Shown one piece after another: positions 33,922 through 43,645 of a stretch of 64,000 nt of DNA; position 1 is the stretch's first letter, and the number at the start of each line of letters is the position of its first letter. The notes beneath the pieces are model-generated. The model did no database searches. It saw only the letters and a program-made list of their open reading frames with translations, and was not told the DNA's origin. The stretch is from Bradyrhizobium sp. Ce-3. GTDB lineage: Bacteria > Pseudomonadota > Alphaproteobacteria > Rhizobiales > Xanthobacteraceae. The position numbers were made by a program, and so were the translations under genes. Location of the stretch: contig NZ_BQUV01000013.1 in the NCBI RefSeq assembly GCF_022835695.1, forward strand, positions 124,001 through 188,000. Direction: 5' to 3'.

Positions 33922-34989
33922 ATGCACTACACCCCTGCCCAGCCCGATCCGAAGGCGCCCGCCGTCCGCATCAACCTGTTGTCGGACACGCAAACGAAGC
34001 CGACGCCCGCGATGCGCGAGGCGATGGCGAAGGCTGCGGTCGGCGACGAGCAGGTCGGCGACGATCCGACCACCAACGAGCTCAACGCCCGCGTCGCCGA
34101 CCTGCTCGGCAAGGAAGCCGCGGTGTTCATGCCGTCGGGCACGATGTGCAACGTCGCCGCGACGCTGGCTTATTGCCGCCCGGGCGACGAGATCCTGGCG
34201 CACGCGACCGCGCATATCATCGCGCGCGAGGGCGGCGCACATGCGGCGCTCGGCGGTTTCCAGGTCACACAGCTGCCGGGCGATGACGGCCAGTTCACGC
34301 CGGAGACGTTTCGCGCCGCGCTGCATCCGCGCACCCGCTACCAGCCGCCGCAGGTGCTGGTCAGCGTCGAGCAGACCGCCAATATCGGCGGCGGCACGAT
34401 CTGGAAGAAGGCTGCGCTCGACGAGGTCGTGCGCATCGCCAAGGCCAACGGGCTGGTGACACACATGGACGGCGCGCGGCTGTTGAACGCAACCGTCGCC
34501 TCCGGCATCTCGCCGCGCGACATGACCGCGGGCTGGGATTCCGCCTGGATCGATTTCTCCAAGGGCCTCGGCGCGCCGATCGGCGGCGTGATCGCCGGCA
34601 CCCGCGCCTTCATCGACGACGTCTGGCGCTGGAAGCAGCGGCTCGGCGGCTCGATGCGGCAGTCCGGCGTTTGTGCCGCCGCCTGCATCTACGCGCTCGA
34701 TCACCATGTCGATCGCCTCGCCGACGACCACGCCAATGCGCGGGCGCTGGCGCGCGGACTGTCGCAGATCAACGGCATCGCGGTGCAGGCGCCCGAGACC
34801 AACCTCGTGTTCTTCAAGCCCGACGGCGCCGGCGTATCCGGCGACAAGATGGTCGCCGAGCTGCGCAAGCGCGGCGTGACGCTCGCGATGATGGACGGCC
34901 GGATCAGGGCCTGCACGCATCTCGACGTGTCAGCGGCGATGATCGAGGAAGCCGTCGATCACGTCAGGGACATCGTGCGGGCGGCGTAG
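33922..34989 (+). CDS. ltaE: Low-specificity L-threonine aldolase
   Basis: The 355-residue protein is a fold-type I PLP enzyme of the threonine aldolase family: LLSDTQTKPTPAMREAM (residues 19-35), VGDDPTTNELNARVADLLGKEAAVFMPSGTMCN in segments, THMDGARLLNA with the PLP-binding Asp, and FSKGLGAPIGGV with the PLP lysine Lys214. It splits threonine or allo-threonine to glycine and acetaldehyde. GAGAGA precedes the ATG. It is a single-gene unit. Confidence 0.9.
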   Translation: MHYTPAQPDPKAPAVRINLLSDTQTKPTPAMREAMAKAAVGDEQVGDDPTTNELNARVADLLGKEAAVFMPSGTMCNVAATLAYCRPGDEILAHATAHIIAREGGAHAALGGFQVTQLPGDDGQFTPETFRAALHPRTRYQPPQVLVSVEQTANIGGGTIWKKAALDEVVRIAKANGLVTHMDGARLLNATVASGISPRDMTAGWDSAWIDFSKGLGAPIGGVIAGTRAFIDDVWRWKQRLGGSMRQSGVCAAACIYALDHHVDRLADDHANARALARGLSQINGIAVQAPETNLVFFKPDGAGVSGDKMVAELRKRGVTLAMMDGRIRACTHLDVSAAMIEEAVDHVRDIVRAA

Positions 34990-34993
34990 ATCC

Positions 34994-35080
34994 GTAGCCC
35001 GGATGGAGCGTAGCGAAGTCCGGGGACGCGTCCCTGCGGATCGAGCTATCCCGGATTGCACTACGCTCCATCCGGGCTAC
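34994..35080. repeat. Interspersed palindromic repeat, GTAGCCCGGATG family (copy 3)
   Basis: It begins GTAGCCCGGATGGAGCGTAG and ends CGCTCCATCCGGGCTAC. It lies between two convergent genes (ltaE and a serine hydrolase) and probably serves as the shared terminator. Confidence 0.85.
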
Positions 35081-35088
35081 GAAGCGCC

Positions 35089-36351
35089 TCAGCGTCCCAT
35101 CGCCTGGTAGATCAGTGTCTTCAGCTCCTGCTGGATCCGGCCGCGCTGGGTCGGCGTCTGCACCATGAAGATCCCGAACAGATCGTCGGCGGGATCGATG
35201 AAGAAAAAGGTGCCGCCGACGCCGTCCCAGCGATATTCGCCGAGCGGCCAGGACGTATTCTCCGGCACCGAGGTGCGCACCGCGAAGCCGAGGCCGAAGC
35301 CGGAGTTCGGCCCCGGATAATAGTTCTTGTCGCGCACCACGCCGGTCTCCGGACCGATATGGTCCCGCGCCATCAGCGCAATGGTCTCGCTCTTCAGATA
35401 GCGCCGCCCCTCATAGAGGCCGCCGCTCAACAGCATCTGCGAGAAGCGTGCGTAGTCGCCGATGGTGCCGACCATGCCGCCGCCACCGGATTCCCGTCGC
35501 AGCGGCTGGCGCGGGTCGCTGACGTCGGCGACCGGACTGATGGTGCGATCCTTCGGCATCGGCTCGGCGATCAGCGGCCATTTCGCGGGGTCGGCGACAT
35601 AGAACGCGGTTTCGTTCATCCCGAGCGGGCCGAGCAGCCGCTCCTTCTCGACCTGAAACAGGGATTTGCCCGTGATCACCTCGATGATGCGGCCGAGCAC
35701 GTCGGTGGAATGGCCGTAGTCCCATCGCGTGCCGGGTTGCTCGGCGAGCGGCAACGCGGTGAGCCGCGCCACGAATTCGGCATTGTCGGGATCGTCGTTG
35801 AACAGACCGGCATCGGCGTAGGTCTTGTTGACGACGCCGCCGCCATAATAACCGTAGGGCAGACCCGCCGTGTGGCGCATCAGGTCTTCGATGGTCACCG
35901 GGCGCTTGAGCGGCTCCAGCGACATCGTCGCCTTGCCTTCATCGCCGCGCTTTTCCACGCCGACCTTCATGTCGGCAAAGGCCGGGATGTATTTCGACAC
36001 GGGCTCGCTGAGGGCGAGCTTGCCCTCCTCCACCAGCATCATCGCGATGACCGTCGTGATCGGCTTCGACATCGAATAGAGCCGGAAGATGGTATCCGCG
36101 CTCATCGAGAACTCGGTCGCAACGTCGCGGACCCCGAAATTCTGGTAATAGACCGGCTTGCCGTGCTGCTGCAGCAGCAGGATTGCGCCCGGAATCTTCC
36201 CGCTCGCGATCTCGTTCCTGACATAGTCGGAGACCTTGGCGAGACCCCCCGCCGAGAAGCGGTGCGCGGCCGCTCCCTCCGAGCCGGCCTTCGCGCTCGT
36301 TGCGATCAGCGCGAGCACGAGTGCCGCGACGACCGCGCGGCACCCACGCAT
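35089..36351 (-). CDS. Secreted class C beta-lactamase-like serine hydrolase (paralogue 1)
   Basis: The 420-residue protein has a signal peptide (MRGCRAVVAALVLALIATS..., cut near AKAG) and the penicillin-binding fold motifs: SMSK at residues 93-96 with the nucleophile Ser93 and YGHS at 212-215 in place of YxN. Such proteins (beta-lactamase family EstB/PBP4*-like) are usually esterases or peptidases rather than drug-resistance enzymes. The ATG at 36351 lies 1 nt after the stop of the upstream paralogue and has GGAGAA before it, so the two are translated together. Confidence 0.83.
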   Translation of the reverse strand: MRGCRAVVAALVLALIATSAKAGSEGAAAHRFSAGGLAKVSDYVRNEIASGKIPGAILLLQQHGKPVYYQNFGVRDVATEFSMSADTIFRLYSMSKPITTVIAMMLVEEGKLALSEPVSKYIPAFADMKVGVEKRGDEGKATMSLEPLKRPVTIEDLMRHTAGLPYGYYGGGVVNKTYADAGLFNDDPDNAEFVARLTALPLAEQPGTRWDYGHSTDVLGRIIEVITGKSLFQVEKERLLGPLGMNETAFYVADPAKWPLIAEPMPKDRTISPVADVSDPRQPLRRESGGGGMVGTIGDYARFSQMLLSGGLYEGRRYLKSETIALMARDHIGPETGVVRDKNYYPGPNSGFGLGFAVRTSVPENTSWPLGEYRWDGVGGTFFFIDPADDLFGIFMVQTPTQRGRIQQELKTLIYQAMGR

Positions 36352-36352
36352 A

Positions 36353-37633
36353 TCAGTTCTCCATGGCTTCATAGACGAGCAGCTTCAGGGTCCGCTGGAT
36401 GCGCTGGCGCTCGCTCGGCGTCTGCTCCAGCAGGACGAAGAAGAAGTCCTGCTTGCGGTCGATGATATAGTAGCAGCCGCTGGCGCCGTCCCATTTCAGC
36501 TCGCCGAGATCGCCGGGCGGCGGCGGCTTGGCATTGCCGGGATCGGTACGCACCGCGATGCCGAGCCCGAAGCCGAAGCCATCGCCGGGAAAGTAGAAGA
36601 AGTCGCGCTCGACGCCGGAGCCCGCGCCGACACGGTCGGTCGTCAGCTCCTTGAACGTCTCGGGCTTCAGGATGGTCTTGCCGTCGAGCGTGCCGCCATT
36701 GAGCAGCATCTGGGCGAAGCGCGAATAATCCGCCATGGTCGACACCATGCCGCCGCTCGCGGACTCCCACTTCTTGACCTTGGTCGGATCGTTGACCCGG
36801 CCGACCCGGAAATCGCTGTCGTTCGGCATCGGCTCGGCCATCAGCTTCTGCTTTTCGGGATCGGTGACGAAGAAGCCGGTGTCCTTCATGCCGAGCGGGC
36901 CGAGCAGCCTTTCCTGCTCGATGGTCGAGAGCTTCTCGCCGGTGGCCACTTCCATCACGCGCGCCAGGATGTCGGTGGAGTGGCCGTATTGCCAGAGCGC
37001 GCCGGGCTGGTTGTGCAGCGGCAGCCTGGCGATCCGCTCGGCGAATTCAGCGAGATCGAAATCGCCGCCATAGATGTCGGCTGCCTTGTAGGCCTTGCGG
37101 ACCAGGCTGTCGCCATAGAAGCCGTAAGTGATGCCGGACGTATGCGTCATCAGATCGAGGATCGTGATAGGCCGCTTCAACGGCACCAGCTCGAGCGTCT
37201 TGGTGCCGTCCTCGGCCTTCTTCTCGACGCCGACCTTCATGTTGGCAAAGGATGGAATGTATTTCGAGACGGGATCGTCGAGCTTGTACTTGCCCTCCTC
37301 CAGCAGCTGCATCGAGGCCACGGCGGTGATCGACTTGGACATCGACGCCAGGCGGAAGATGGTCTTGTCCGTAATCGGCACCTTGCTGGCCACGTCCTGC
37401 ACGCCAAAGGCCTCGTGATAGACCGGCTTGCCGTGCTGCTGGATCAGGACGATGGCGCCGGGAATCTTGCCGGTCGCGACCTCGTTCTTGAAGAACTCGC
37501 CGATCTTGGCGAGCTTGTCGGGATTGAAATGCGCGCCCGCCGGAATCTCATAGGTGCCCTCGGCGCGCGCAGGCGGCGCCGCCAGCACCACCGCTGTGGC
37601 CACGGCCGCGCACGTCAAACGAAATGAATGCAT
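36353..37633 (-). CDS. Secreted class C beta-lactamase-like serine hydrolase (paralogue 2)
   Basis: The 426-residue protein has a signal peptide (MHSFRLTCAAVATAVVLAA..., cut after ARA), SMSK at residues 97-100 and YGHS at 216-219. It aligns along its length with the downstream protein (shared KIPGAI, QQHGKPVY, YGHSTD, RLLGPLGM), so the pair arose by tandem duplication. I chose the ATG at 37633, after GGAGAGGG. Periplasmic location is likely. The substrate is unknown; resistance is not implied. Confidence 0.83.
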   Translation of the reverse strand: MHSFRLTCAAVATAVVLAAPPARAEGTYEIPAGAHFNPDKLAKIGEFFKNEVATGKIPGAIVLIQQHGKPVYHEAFGVQDVASKVPITDKTIFRLASMSKSITAVASMQLLEEGKYKLDDPVSKYIPSFANMKVGVEKKAEDGTKTLELVPLKRPITILDLMTHTSGITYGFYGDSLVRKAYKAADIYGGDFDLAEFAERIARLPLHNQPGALWQYGHSTDILARVMEVATGEKLSTIEQERLLGPLGMKDTGFFVTDPEKQKLMAEPMPNDSDFRVGRVNDPTKVKKWESASGGMVSTMADYSRFAQMLLNGGTLDGKTILKPETFKELTTDRVGAGSGVERDFFYFPGDGFGFGLGIAVRTDPGNAKPPPPGDLGELKWDGASGCYYIIDRKQDFFFVLLEQTPSERQRIQRTLKLLVYEAMEN

Positions 37634-37682
37634 TTGATGTATCCCTCTCCGGAAATCACGGAGAAGTGTAGCGGCGGTATCA

Positions 37683-38228
37683 TCAGGCACAAGGGCTCCC
37701 AAAGGCGTCCAGGACGTCCTGATGCAGCTCGCCGCTTTGGGCGGAGAAGCAGCAGAAGGTCACCTGCGCAAGACCTGGGGCCGAAGGCAGGGCATCGACA
37801 ACAGTTTTGACGGCGATTTTGGCGGCCCGATCAGCCGGGAAGCGAAAGACGCCGGTCGAAATCGCCGGAAACGCAACCGAAGCCAAATTGCTGGCGCGGC
37901 AAAGCTCAATGCTGCGGCGATAGCAAGACGCCAAATGGGCGTCCTCTCCACGGTTGCCGCCATACCAGATCGGACCAACGGCATGGATCACGTGCTTCGC
38001 AGGGAGCCGATAACCCTTGGTGATCTTGGCATCACCCGTTGCGCAGCCGTTGAGTGTTCGACACTCGTCAAGCAATTCGGGCCCGGCCGCGTCGTGGATC
38101 GCGCCGTCGACGCCGCCGCCCCCAAGCAGCGAGGAATTGGCCGCGTTGACGATGGCGTCAACGCGGAGCGTCGTGATGTCGGTAACGATGACGTCGAGCC
38201 GCGCCTTGCCGATCCGGCGCGCGGTCAA
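37683..38228 (-). CDS. Macro-domain protein, MacroD/YmdB type
   Basis: The 181-residue protein is a single macro domain: [23 protein letters not shown] near residues 23-45, [10 protein letters not shown] and [12 protein letters not shown] near residues 119-130. These are the ADP-ribose-binding and catalytic loops of O-acetyl-ADP-ribose deacetylases and mono-ADP-ribosyl hydrolases. It starts at a TTG 2 nt after the grxD stop, so it is read from the grxD transcript. The C-terminal part includes a CCFS stretch with two cysteines. Confidence 0.87.
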   Translation of the reverse strand: MTARRIGKARLDVIVTDITTLRVDAIVNAANSSLLGGGGVDGAIHDAAGPELLDECRTLNGCATGDAKITKGYRLPAKHVIHAVGPIWYGGNRGEDAHLASCYRRSIELCRASNLASVAFPAISTGVFRFPADRAAKIAVKTVVDALPSAPGLAQVTFCCFSAQSGELHQDVLDAFGSPCA

Positions 38229-38230
38229 GG

Positions 38231-38563
38231 TCAGGCGGCCACGTCGACCGGGATGCCCTTGTCGGCAAACAGCTGCTGCAATTCACCGGCCTGGAACATC
38301 TCGCGGATGATGTCGCAACCGCCGACGAACTCGCCCTTCACATAGAGCTGCGGAATCGTCGGCCAGTTCGAATAGACCTTGATGCCGTTGCGCAGCTCGG
38401 CCGATTCGAGAACGTTGAGACCTTTGTAACCGACACCGATGTGGTCGAGTATCTGCACGACCTGACCGGAAAACCCGCACTGCGGGAATTGCGGCGTGCC
38501 CTTCATGAACAGCACGACGTCGTTCGACTTCACTTCGTTGTCGATGAATTGCTCGATGCTCAT
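38231..38563 (-). CDS. grxD: Monothiol glutaredoxin, Grx4 (CGFS) type
   Basis: The 110-residue protein has the CGFS active site in FPQCGFSG with Cys29, preceded by VVLFMKGTP and followed by [20 protein letters not shown], the glutathione-binding cis-Pro and GG regions. Grx4 proteins bind a 2Fe-2S cluster, often with BolA, and act in iron-sulfur delivery and iron sensing. bolA lies 4.2 kb away on the same strand. The ATG at 38563 is in the usual place. Confidence 0.94.
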   Translation of the reverse strand: MSIEQFIDNEVKSNDVVLFMKGTPQFPQCGFSGQVVQILDHIGVGYKGLNVLESAELRNGIKVYSNWPTIPQLYVKGEFVGGCDIIREMFQAGELQQLFADKGIPVDVAA

Positions 38564-38857
38564 TTTCGCTTCCTTCGGGGGCGGCGCTCTCAGGCCTTAA
38601 CGGGCCGGCCCGCCCTTCTAACCCGTGACTGGCTATATATGTAGCTCAAACCATTGTGCATCCAAAGCAAAATGGCGGAATTCTGGCATGCGGCGGGGGC
38701 TGGGCGGCGGCCTAAAAGGCGCCGGGATTATCTGACGGGCCCAATATCATCATGGGGGGAGGCTTTTTTCCCGTAACGGAGCCCCTATCTAGGACGAACT
38801 GTCCGTCAGGAACCAGATTGCCGAAGCAACGTTCTCCCCGTCGAATCGGAGACCCTC

Positions 38858-40114
38858 GTGACGAAACCAGCCTCTGCCGTGGCCGCCACCCATTCTGCGG
38901 CCTCCCCGTCACTATCCTCCGAATCCGGGCCGCTCGCCCAGCGCCTGGTCGACGCCTATCGCGCGGTCCGCGACGAGACCGAGCGCAGGGTCGCGCCGCT
39001 GTCCCCCGAGGACCAGCTGATCCAGTCGATGCCGGATGCGAGCCCCGCCAAGTGGCACCGCGCCCATACGACCTGGTTCTTCGAGCAGTTTCTGCTCGGC
39101 GAGCATGTCAAAGGCTACACGCCGTTCCACCCGGACTACGCCTATCTGTTCAATTCCTATTACGTCAGCGCCGGCCCGCGGCATGCCCGACACCAGCGGG
39201 GCCATCTGACCCGCCCGACCGCAGACGAAGTCACCGCCTACCGCCGCCATGTCGACGCCGAGGTGGTGAAGTTCTTCCAGACCGCCACGACGGAGAAACT
39301 CGAAGCGCTGGTGCCGCTGGTCGAGGTCGGCCTCAATCACGAGCAGCAGCATCAGGAGCTGATGTACACCGACATCCTGCATGCGTTCGCGCAGAACCCG
39401 ATCCCGCCGGCCTACGATCCGGCCTGGCGCTTCCCGGCGTCGCACCGCGGCGCCGACCAATGGGTGACGCTCAACGAAGGCATCCACACCGTCGGCCATG
39501 CCGACGACAGCTTCCATTTCGACAATGAGAAGCCCGCGCATCGCGCGCTGGTCGGTCCGGTGAAGCTCGCGAAAAACCTCGTCAGCAATGCCGACTGGCT
39601 CGCCTTCATGAAGGACGGCGGCTATTCCACCGCCACGCTGTGGCTGATGGACGGCTTCGGCACCGCGAGCAACGAGGGCTGGCAGGCGCCCGGCCATTGG
39701 CGCCAGATCGACGGCGAATGGAAGATCATGACGCTGGGGGGCCTGCAGCCGGTCGACCCAAAGGCCCCGGTTTGCCACGTCAGCTATTACGAGGCCGACG
39801 CCTTCGCCCGCTGGGCCGGCAAGCATCTGCCGACCGAGATGGAGTGGGAGGTCGCGGCCCGCGCCGGCCTGCTGAACGACGCCTACGGCATCGTCTGGCA
39901 GTGGACCCGCAGCGCCTATTCGCCCTACCCGGGCTACCGCGCGATCGAAGGCGCGCTCGGTGAGTACAACGGCAAGTTCATGGTCAACCAGCTCGTGCTG
40001 CGCGGCTCGTCGCTGGCGACGCCGTCAGGTCACAGCCGCGTCACCTACCGCAACTTCTTCTATCCACACCATCGCTGGCAATTCACGGGGTTACGCCTCG
40101 CAGACTATGCCTGA
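38858..40114 (+). CDS. egtB: Ergothioneine biosynthesis sulfoxide synthase EgtB
   Basis: The 418-residue protein has an N-terminal DinB-like domain with the iron-binding His residues in SPAKWHRAHTTWFFE and NHEQQHQELMYTD, and a C-terminal formylglycine-generating-enzyme-type domain with FDNEKPAH, PVCHVSYYEADAFARWAGKHLPTEMEWE in segments and VWQWTRSAYSPYPGY. EgtB joins hercynine to the sulfur donor in ergothioneine synthesis. It starts at a GTG with GGAG 6 nt upstream. egtD follows after 53 nt; egtC and egtE are not in the window. Confidence 0.9.
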   Translation: MTKPASAVAATHSAASPSLSSESGPLAQRLVDAYRAVRDETERRVAPLSPEDQLIQSMPDASPAKWHRAHTTWFFEQFLLGEHVKGYTPFHPDYAYLFNSYYVSAGPRHARHQRGHLTRPTADEVTAYRRHVDAEVVKFFQTATTEKLEALVPLVEVGLNHEQQHQELMYTDILHAFAQNPIPPAYDPAWRFPASHRGADQWVTLNEGIHTVGHADDSFHFDNEKPAHRALVGPVKLAKNLVSNADWLAFMKDGGYSTATLWLMDGFGTASNEGWQAPGHWRQIDGEWKIMTLGGLQPVDPKAPVCHVSYYEADAFARWAGKHLPTEMEWEVAARAGLLNDAYGIVWQWTRSAYSPYPGYRAIEGALGEYNGKFMVNQLVLRGSSLATPSGHSRVTYRNFFYPHHRWQFTGLRLADYA

Positions 40115-40167
40115 TTGAGTCCTGTCGACATCGATAACGCGTCGGTAAGCGCGTTCGGGAGAGTATC

Positions 40168-41136
40168 ATGAATGTGCATGCCGCCGCTTTGGCCAAAGCG
40201 TATCCATTCGACGAAGCGACCTCGGCATTTGCCGGCGATGTGATCGGCGATCTCGCCCGTCACCCGAAACGGCTGTCGCCGAAATATTTCTACGATGCCG
40301 CCGGCTCGGAGCTGTTCGAGCAGATCACGGTGCTGCCGGAATATTATCCGACGCGCACCGAGCTCGGCATCCTGCGCGACCGCGGCGACGAGATCGCCGC
40401 GATCATTCCGGAAGGTGCCGCGCTGGTCGAGTTCGGCGCCGGCGCGACCACCAAGGTGCGGCTGCTGCTCGAGCATTGCGAATTCGCAGCCTATGTGCCG
40501 GTCGACATCTCCGGCGACTTCCTGAAGGCCCAGGCCGATGGCCTGCGCAAGGATTTCCCCGGGCTCGGCATCTACCCCGTCGCGGCCGATTTCACCACGC
40601 CGTTCGCGCTGCCCGAGGCGGTCGCCGACATGCCGAAGGTCGGCTTCTTCCCGGGCTCGACGCTCGGCAATTTCGAGCCGAGCGAGGCCCTGGCCTTCCT
40701 GCGCAGCGCGCGAAAAATCCTCGGCCACGGCGCGCAGATGATCATCGGCGTCGACCTCGAGAAGGACGAGCGCGTGCTGTACGACGCCTATAACGACGCG
40801 GCCGGCGTCACCGCGCGCTTCAACCTCAATGTGCTGGTTCGCATCAACCGCGAGCTCGGCGGCAATTTCGACCTGTCGGGCTTCACTCATCGCTCGATCT
40901 ACAACCGCGACCGCCATCGCATCGAGATGCACCTGATCAGCCGCAAGGCGCAGACCGTGCGCATCCTTGGCAACACCTTCGCGTTCCGCCCGGGCGAGAG
41001 CATTCACACCGAGAACAGCTACAAGTACTCGCTCGAGCGTTTCACCGCGCTGGCCCGCAGCGCGGGCTGGACGGTGCGCGAAAGCTGGACCGACGCCAAC
41101 ACCATGTTCTCGGTGCACGCGCTGGTGGCGGAGTAG
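40168..41136 (+). CDS. egtD: L-histidine N(alpha)-methyltransferase EgtD
   Basis: The 322-residue protein matches EgtD: RLSPKYFYDAAGSELFEQIT (residues 32-51), the SAM-binding LVEFGAGATTKVRLLL, VGFFPGSTLGNFEP and MIIGVDLEKD. It trimethylates histidine to hercynine, the substrate of EgtB. GGGAG precedes the ATG at good spacing. The egtB-egtD pair is the core of the pathway. Confidence 0.93.
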   Translation: MNVHAAALAKAYPFDEATSAFAGDVIGDLARHPKRLSPKYFYDAAGSELFEQITVLPEYYPTRTELGILRDRGDEIAAIIPEGAALVEFGAGATTKVRLLLEHCEFAAYVPVDISGDFLKAQADGLRKDFPGLGIYPVAADFTTPFALPEAVADMPKVGFFPGSTLGNFEPSEALAFLRSARKILGHGAQMIIGVDLEKDERVLYDAYNDAAGVTARFNLNVLVRINRELGGNFDLSGFTHRSIYNRDRHRIEMHLISRKAQTVRILGNTFAFRPGESIHTENSYKYSLERFTALARSAGWTVRESWTDANTMFSVHALVAE

Positions 41137-41165
41137 CACGGGGACCAGGAGACGGGGCGACGATC

Positions 41166-41561
41166 ATGGGCCGGCGTGCACTGCAGGTCGCAACGGTGGT
41201 GCTCGCCCTCATTCCGATCCTTACCGGCATCATCACCATGCTCGGCGTGAGCGACCCGCTCTACGCCTCATCCGGCGTTCCGGCGTTGCCGGTGCTCGAC
41301 AGCAACCTGCGCTTCTTCGGCGGGGTCTGGCTTGGCCTCGGCCTCGCACTGCTCTGGCTGGTGCCGCGGATCGAGAGCGAAAGCGTCCTGTTTCGCGTGG
41401 TGTGGGGCGGCATCTTCCTCGGCGGAATCGGCAGAGTGCTGTCGATGCTGATGGTAGGCCTGCCACCGCTGCCCTTCGTGGGCTTCACCGCGCTCGAAGT
41501 GATCGGCGCACCATTGTTCGTCTATTGGCAGCACCGCGTGGCGACCGCCGGCCGCAGCTAG
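41166..41561 (+). CDS. DUF4345-like small membrane protein
   Basis: The 131-residue protein has four hydrophobic segments (about 7-27, 47-66, 78-96 and 102-119) with the segment LDSNLRFFGGVWLGLGLALLW typical of DUF4345. Its function is unknown. It lies 29 nt after egtD, with GGAGACGG upstream, and may be co-transcribed with the ergothioneine genes; a role in that pathway is not implied. Confidence 0.75.
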   Translation: MGRRALQVATVVLALIPILTGIITMLGVSDPLYASSGVPALPVLDSNLRFFGGVWLGLGLALLWLVPRIESESVLFRVVWGGIFLGGIGRVLSMLMVGLPPLPFVGFTALEVIGAPLFVYWQHRVATAGRS

Positions 41562-41570
41562 CGGCCGCTG

Positions 41571-42752
41571 TTATTCCTCTTCACCCGTCGAGCGCAGCGA
41601 AATCGACTCCCATGCCGCGACCACGATCATGATCGCGGTGGTGACGATCGAGAGCATCAGCGGCGACATGTCATGCCCAAAATACGCCGTGATCGCCAGC
41701 GCGATGATGCCGACGCCGTGCGAGAGCTGCAGGAAACTGCGGATCACATATTTGAACAGGATGGTCCCGACCAGGAACAGCGCGGGGCCGCCGACCGAGC
41801 TCACGATCGTCTTGAGGTCGGAATGGCCGCCGGGGTGCTTCAGCACCAGTTCGTCGGCGACCGCGGTAAGGATGATGCCGCCGACGATCGGCATGTGCAG
41901 ATAGGTGTAGGCGATCCGCGCCACGCGGCCGGATTCCTCGGACCTGGAGATCATGTCCGAGCCGGCCTCGGCGCCCTTGTGGAAATAGATCCACCACATC
42001 GCGATGCTGCCGACCAGTGCCGAGATGAAGGCGGCGACATTCTCCGGCGTCCAGGTCAACTCGGCGAAGGTCGCGCCGTCGACCACGATCGCCTCGCCGA
42101 GCGCGATGATGATGAAGCCGGCGCAGCGCTCGGCCATGTGGCCGCCCTCGACCGACCAGGCCTCCATCGAGGAGAAGCCCAGTCTCGGGGTCCAGAACCG
42201 CGCGGCCGGCGCGATATATTCGATGGTCAGCGCCGCGATCCACAGCCACATCCGCGTCTCGTGCTCGGCGAAGCCGCCGAGAATCCACAGCACGGCCGAG
42301 CCGGACAGCCAGGTCAGGATGCGAATCGCGTTGTGGCGCACCGCGGTCCGGCGCCGCGGCGTCGCCAGCAGCCAGAACGCGGTGCGGCCGACCTGCATCG
42401 CCGCATAGGTCCCGGCGAACCACAGCCCGCGGCCCTCGAAGGCGGTCGGGATCGAGGTCGACAGCAGCAGCCCGCCCAGCATCAGGACGAACAGCAGCAG
42501 GCGGACCGGCGTCAGGTCGGGATTGAGCCAGTTGGTGACCCAGGTGGTGTAGACCCACACCCACCACACCGCGAGGAACAGCACCGTGACCTGCACCGCC
42601 CCCAATGGGGTGAAGTGGTGCAGCAGGGTATGCGACAGCTGCGTGACGGCGAAGACGAAGACGAGATCGAAGAACAGCTCGGCATTGGTGACGCGGCTGT
42701 GCTGGTTCGGCACGATGACGCGAAACATCGCGCCGCGCGGATTGTCTGCCAT
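41571..42752 (-). CDS. Low temperature requirement A (LtrA) family membrane protein
   Basis: The 393-residue protein opens with the LtrA signature VTNAELFFDLVFVFAVTQLSHTLL and holds about ten hydrophobic segments, with HMAERCAGFIIIALGEAIVV in the middle, another conserved block. The family was named from Listeria growth at low temperature but its molecular role is unknown. It is convergent with the DUF4345 gene, with 9 nt between stops, and follows bolA after 35 nt on the same strand. Confidence 0.85.
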   Translation of the reverse strand: MADNPRGAMFRVIVPNQHSRVTNAELFFDLVFVFAVTQLSHTLLHHFTPLGAVQVTVLFLAVWWVWVYTTWVTNWLNPDLTPVRLLLFVLMLGGLLLSTSIPTAFEGRGLWFAGTYAAMQVGRTAFWLLATPRRRTAVRHNAIRILTWLSGSAVLWILGGFAEHETRMWLWIAALTIEYIAPAARFWTPRLGFSSMEAWSVEGGHMAERCAGFIIIALGEAIVVDGATFAELTWTPENVAAFISALVGSIAMWWIYFHKGAEAGSDMISRSEESGRVARIAYTYLHMPIVGGIILTAVADELVLKHPGGHSDLKTIVSSVGGPALFLVGTILFKYVIRSFLQLSHGVGIIALAITAYFGHDMSPLMLSIVTTAIMIVVAAWESISLRSTGEEE

Positions 42753-42787
42753 CGCTCGAGGCCCCCGCCCGCCGGTCGCCGTCGGGC

Positions 42788-43024
42788 CTAGCCTTCCGGC
42801 ACCCCGGTCTGCAAGGCCAGTGCGTGCAGCACGCCGCCCATCTGGCCCTTCAGCGACTGATAGACGATCTGGTGCTGCTGGACGCGGGACTTGCCGCGGA
42901 ATGACTCGGATATGACAGCGGCCGCGTAATGGTCGCCGTCGCCGGCCAGATCGCGGATCGTTACCTCGGCATCGGGAATCGCTGCCTTGATCATCGATTC
43001 GATATCACGGGCGTCCATCGGCAT
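42788..43024 (-). CDS. bolA: BolA-family protein
   Basis: The 78-residue protein has the BolA fold: residues 6-16 start the first helix (DIESMIKAAIP), DGDHYAAAVISESFRGKSRVQQHQIVYQSL in segments, with the conserved His in HYAA as iron-sulfur ligand, and LHALALQT. It works with CGFS glutaredoxins such as GrxD in iron-sulfur handling. GGAGGTGG stands 6 nt before the ATG at 43024. In related genomes it often lies between purL and grxD; here both are several kb away on the same strand. Confidence 0.9.
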   Translation of the reverse strand: MPMDARDIESMIKAAIPDAEVTIRDLAGDGDHYAAAVISESFRGKSRVQQHQIVYQSLKGQMGGVLHALALQTGVPEG

Positions 43025-43219
43025 CCCAGTCCACCTCCGTCAGGTCGTCGAATCAGGGCCGATTCGGCCAAGAACCTAAGAAAGAACCTAAGATAAAACC
43101 TACCGCTTGGGGTCTTCTAGGTCATCCCGGGCACACTATATTCCCATTCGCAGCGATTTAAACCTGCATCAATCGGTCACAAGCCATCACGCCGAAATGA
43201 CCAGAAGAGGCGCAGCATT

Positions 43220-43579
43220 ATGAAGCTCCCCGGCCCCGACCATCCGATCACGATCACCCCCAATGCCAAGCGCGTCCGCGTCACCGCCGATGGCGTCGTG
43301 ATCGCCGAGACCACCCATGCGCTGACCTTGAAGGAAGCGAGCTATCCGGCCGTGCAATACGTCCCCCGGCAGGACGCCAATATGGAGCTGTTGACCCGCA
43401 CCGAACGGACCACGCATTGCCCCTACAAGGGGGACGCGAACTACTTCAGCATCAAGGCCAACGGCAAGACGCTGGACAATGCGATCTGGACCTATGAGGA
43501 GCCCTTTCCGGCCATGACCGAGATTGCCGGCCACCTCGCCTTCTATCCTGACAAGGTGAAGATCGAGGAAGTCGCCTAG
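43220..43579 (+). CDS. DUF427-domain protein
   Basis: The 119-residue protein has the DUF427 pattern: RVRVTADGVVIAETTHAL, YPAVQYVPRQDANMELL, TERTTHCPYKGDANYFSI with the conserved Cys-Pro-Tyr-Lys-Gly, then WTYEEPFPAMTEIAGHLAFYPDKV. It is a small beta-rich cytoplasmic protein of unknown activity. AAGAGGCGC precedes the ATG. It is a single-gene unit. Confidence 0.88.
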   Translation: MKLPGPDHPITITPNAKRVRVTADGVVIAETTHALTLKEASYPAVQYVPRQDANMELLTRTERTTHCPYKGDANYFSIKANGKTLDNAIWTYEEPFPAMTEIAGHLAFYPDKVKIEEVA

Positions 43580-43645
43580 GCGGTCTCGCCCGCCAAGGGC
43601 GGCGGATCTCGCCCGTGGCGCGCGTGTCCCAAGCCTGAAGACGGC

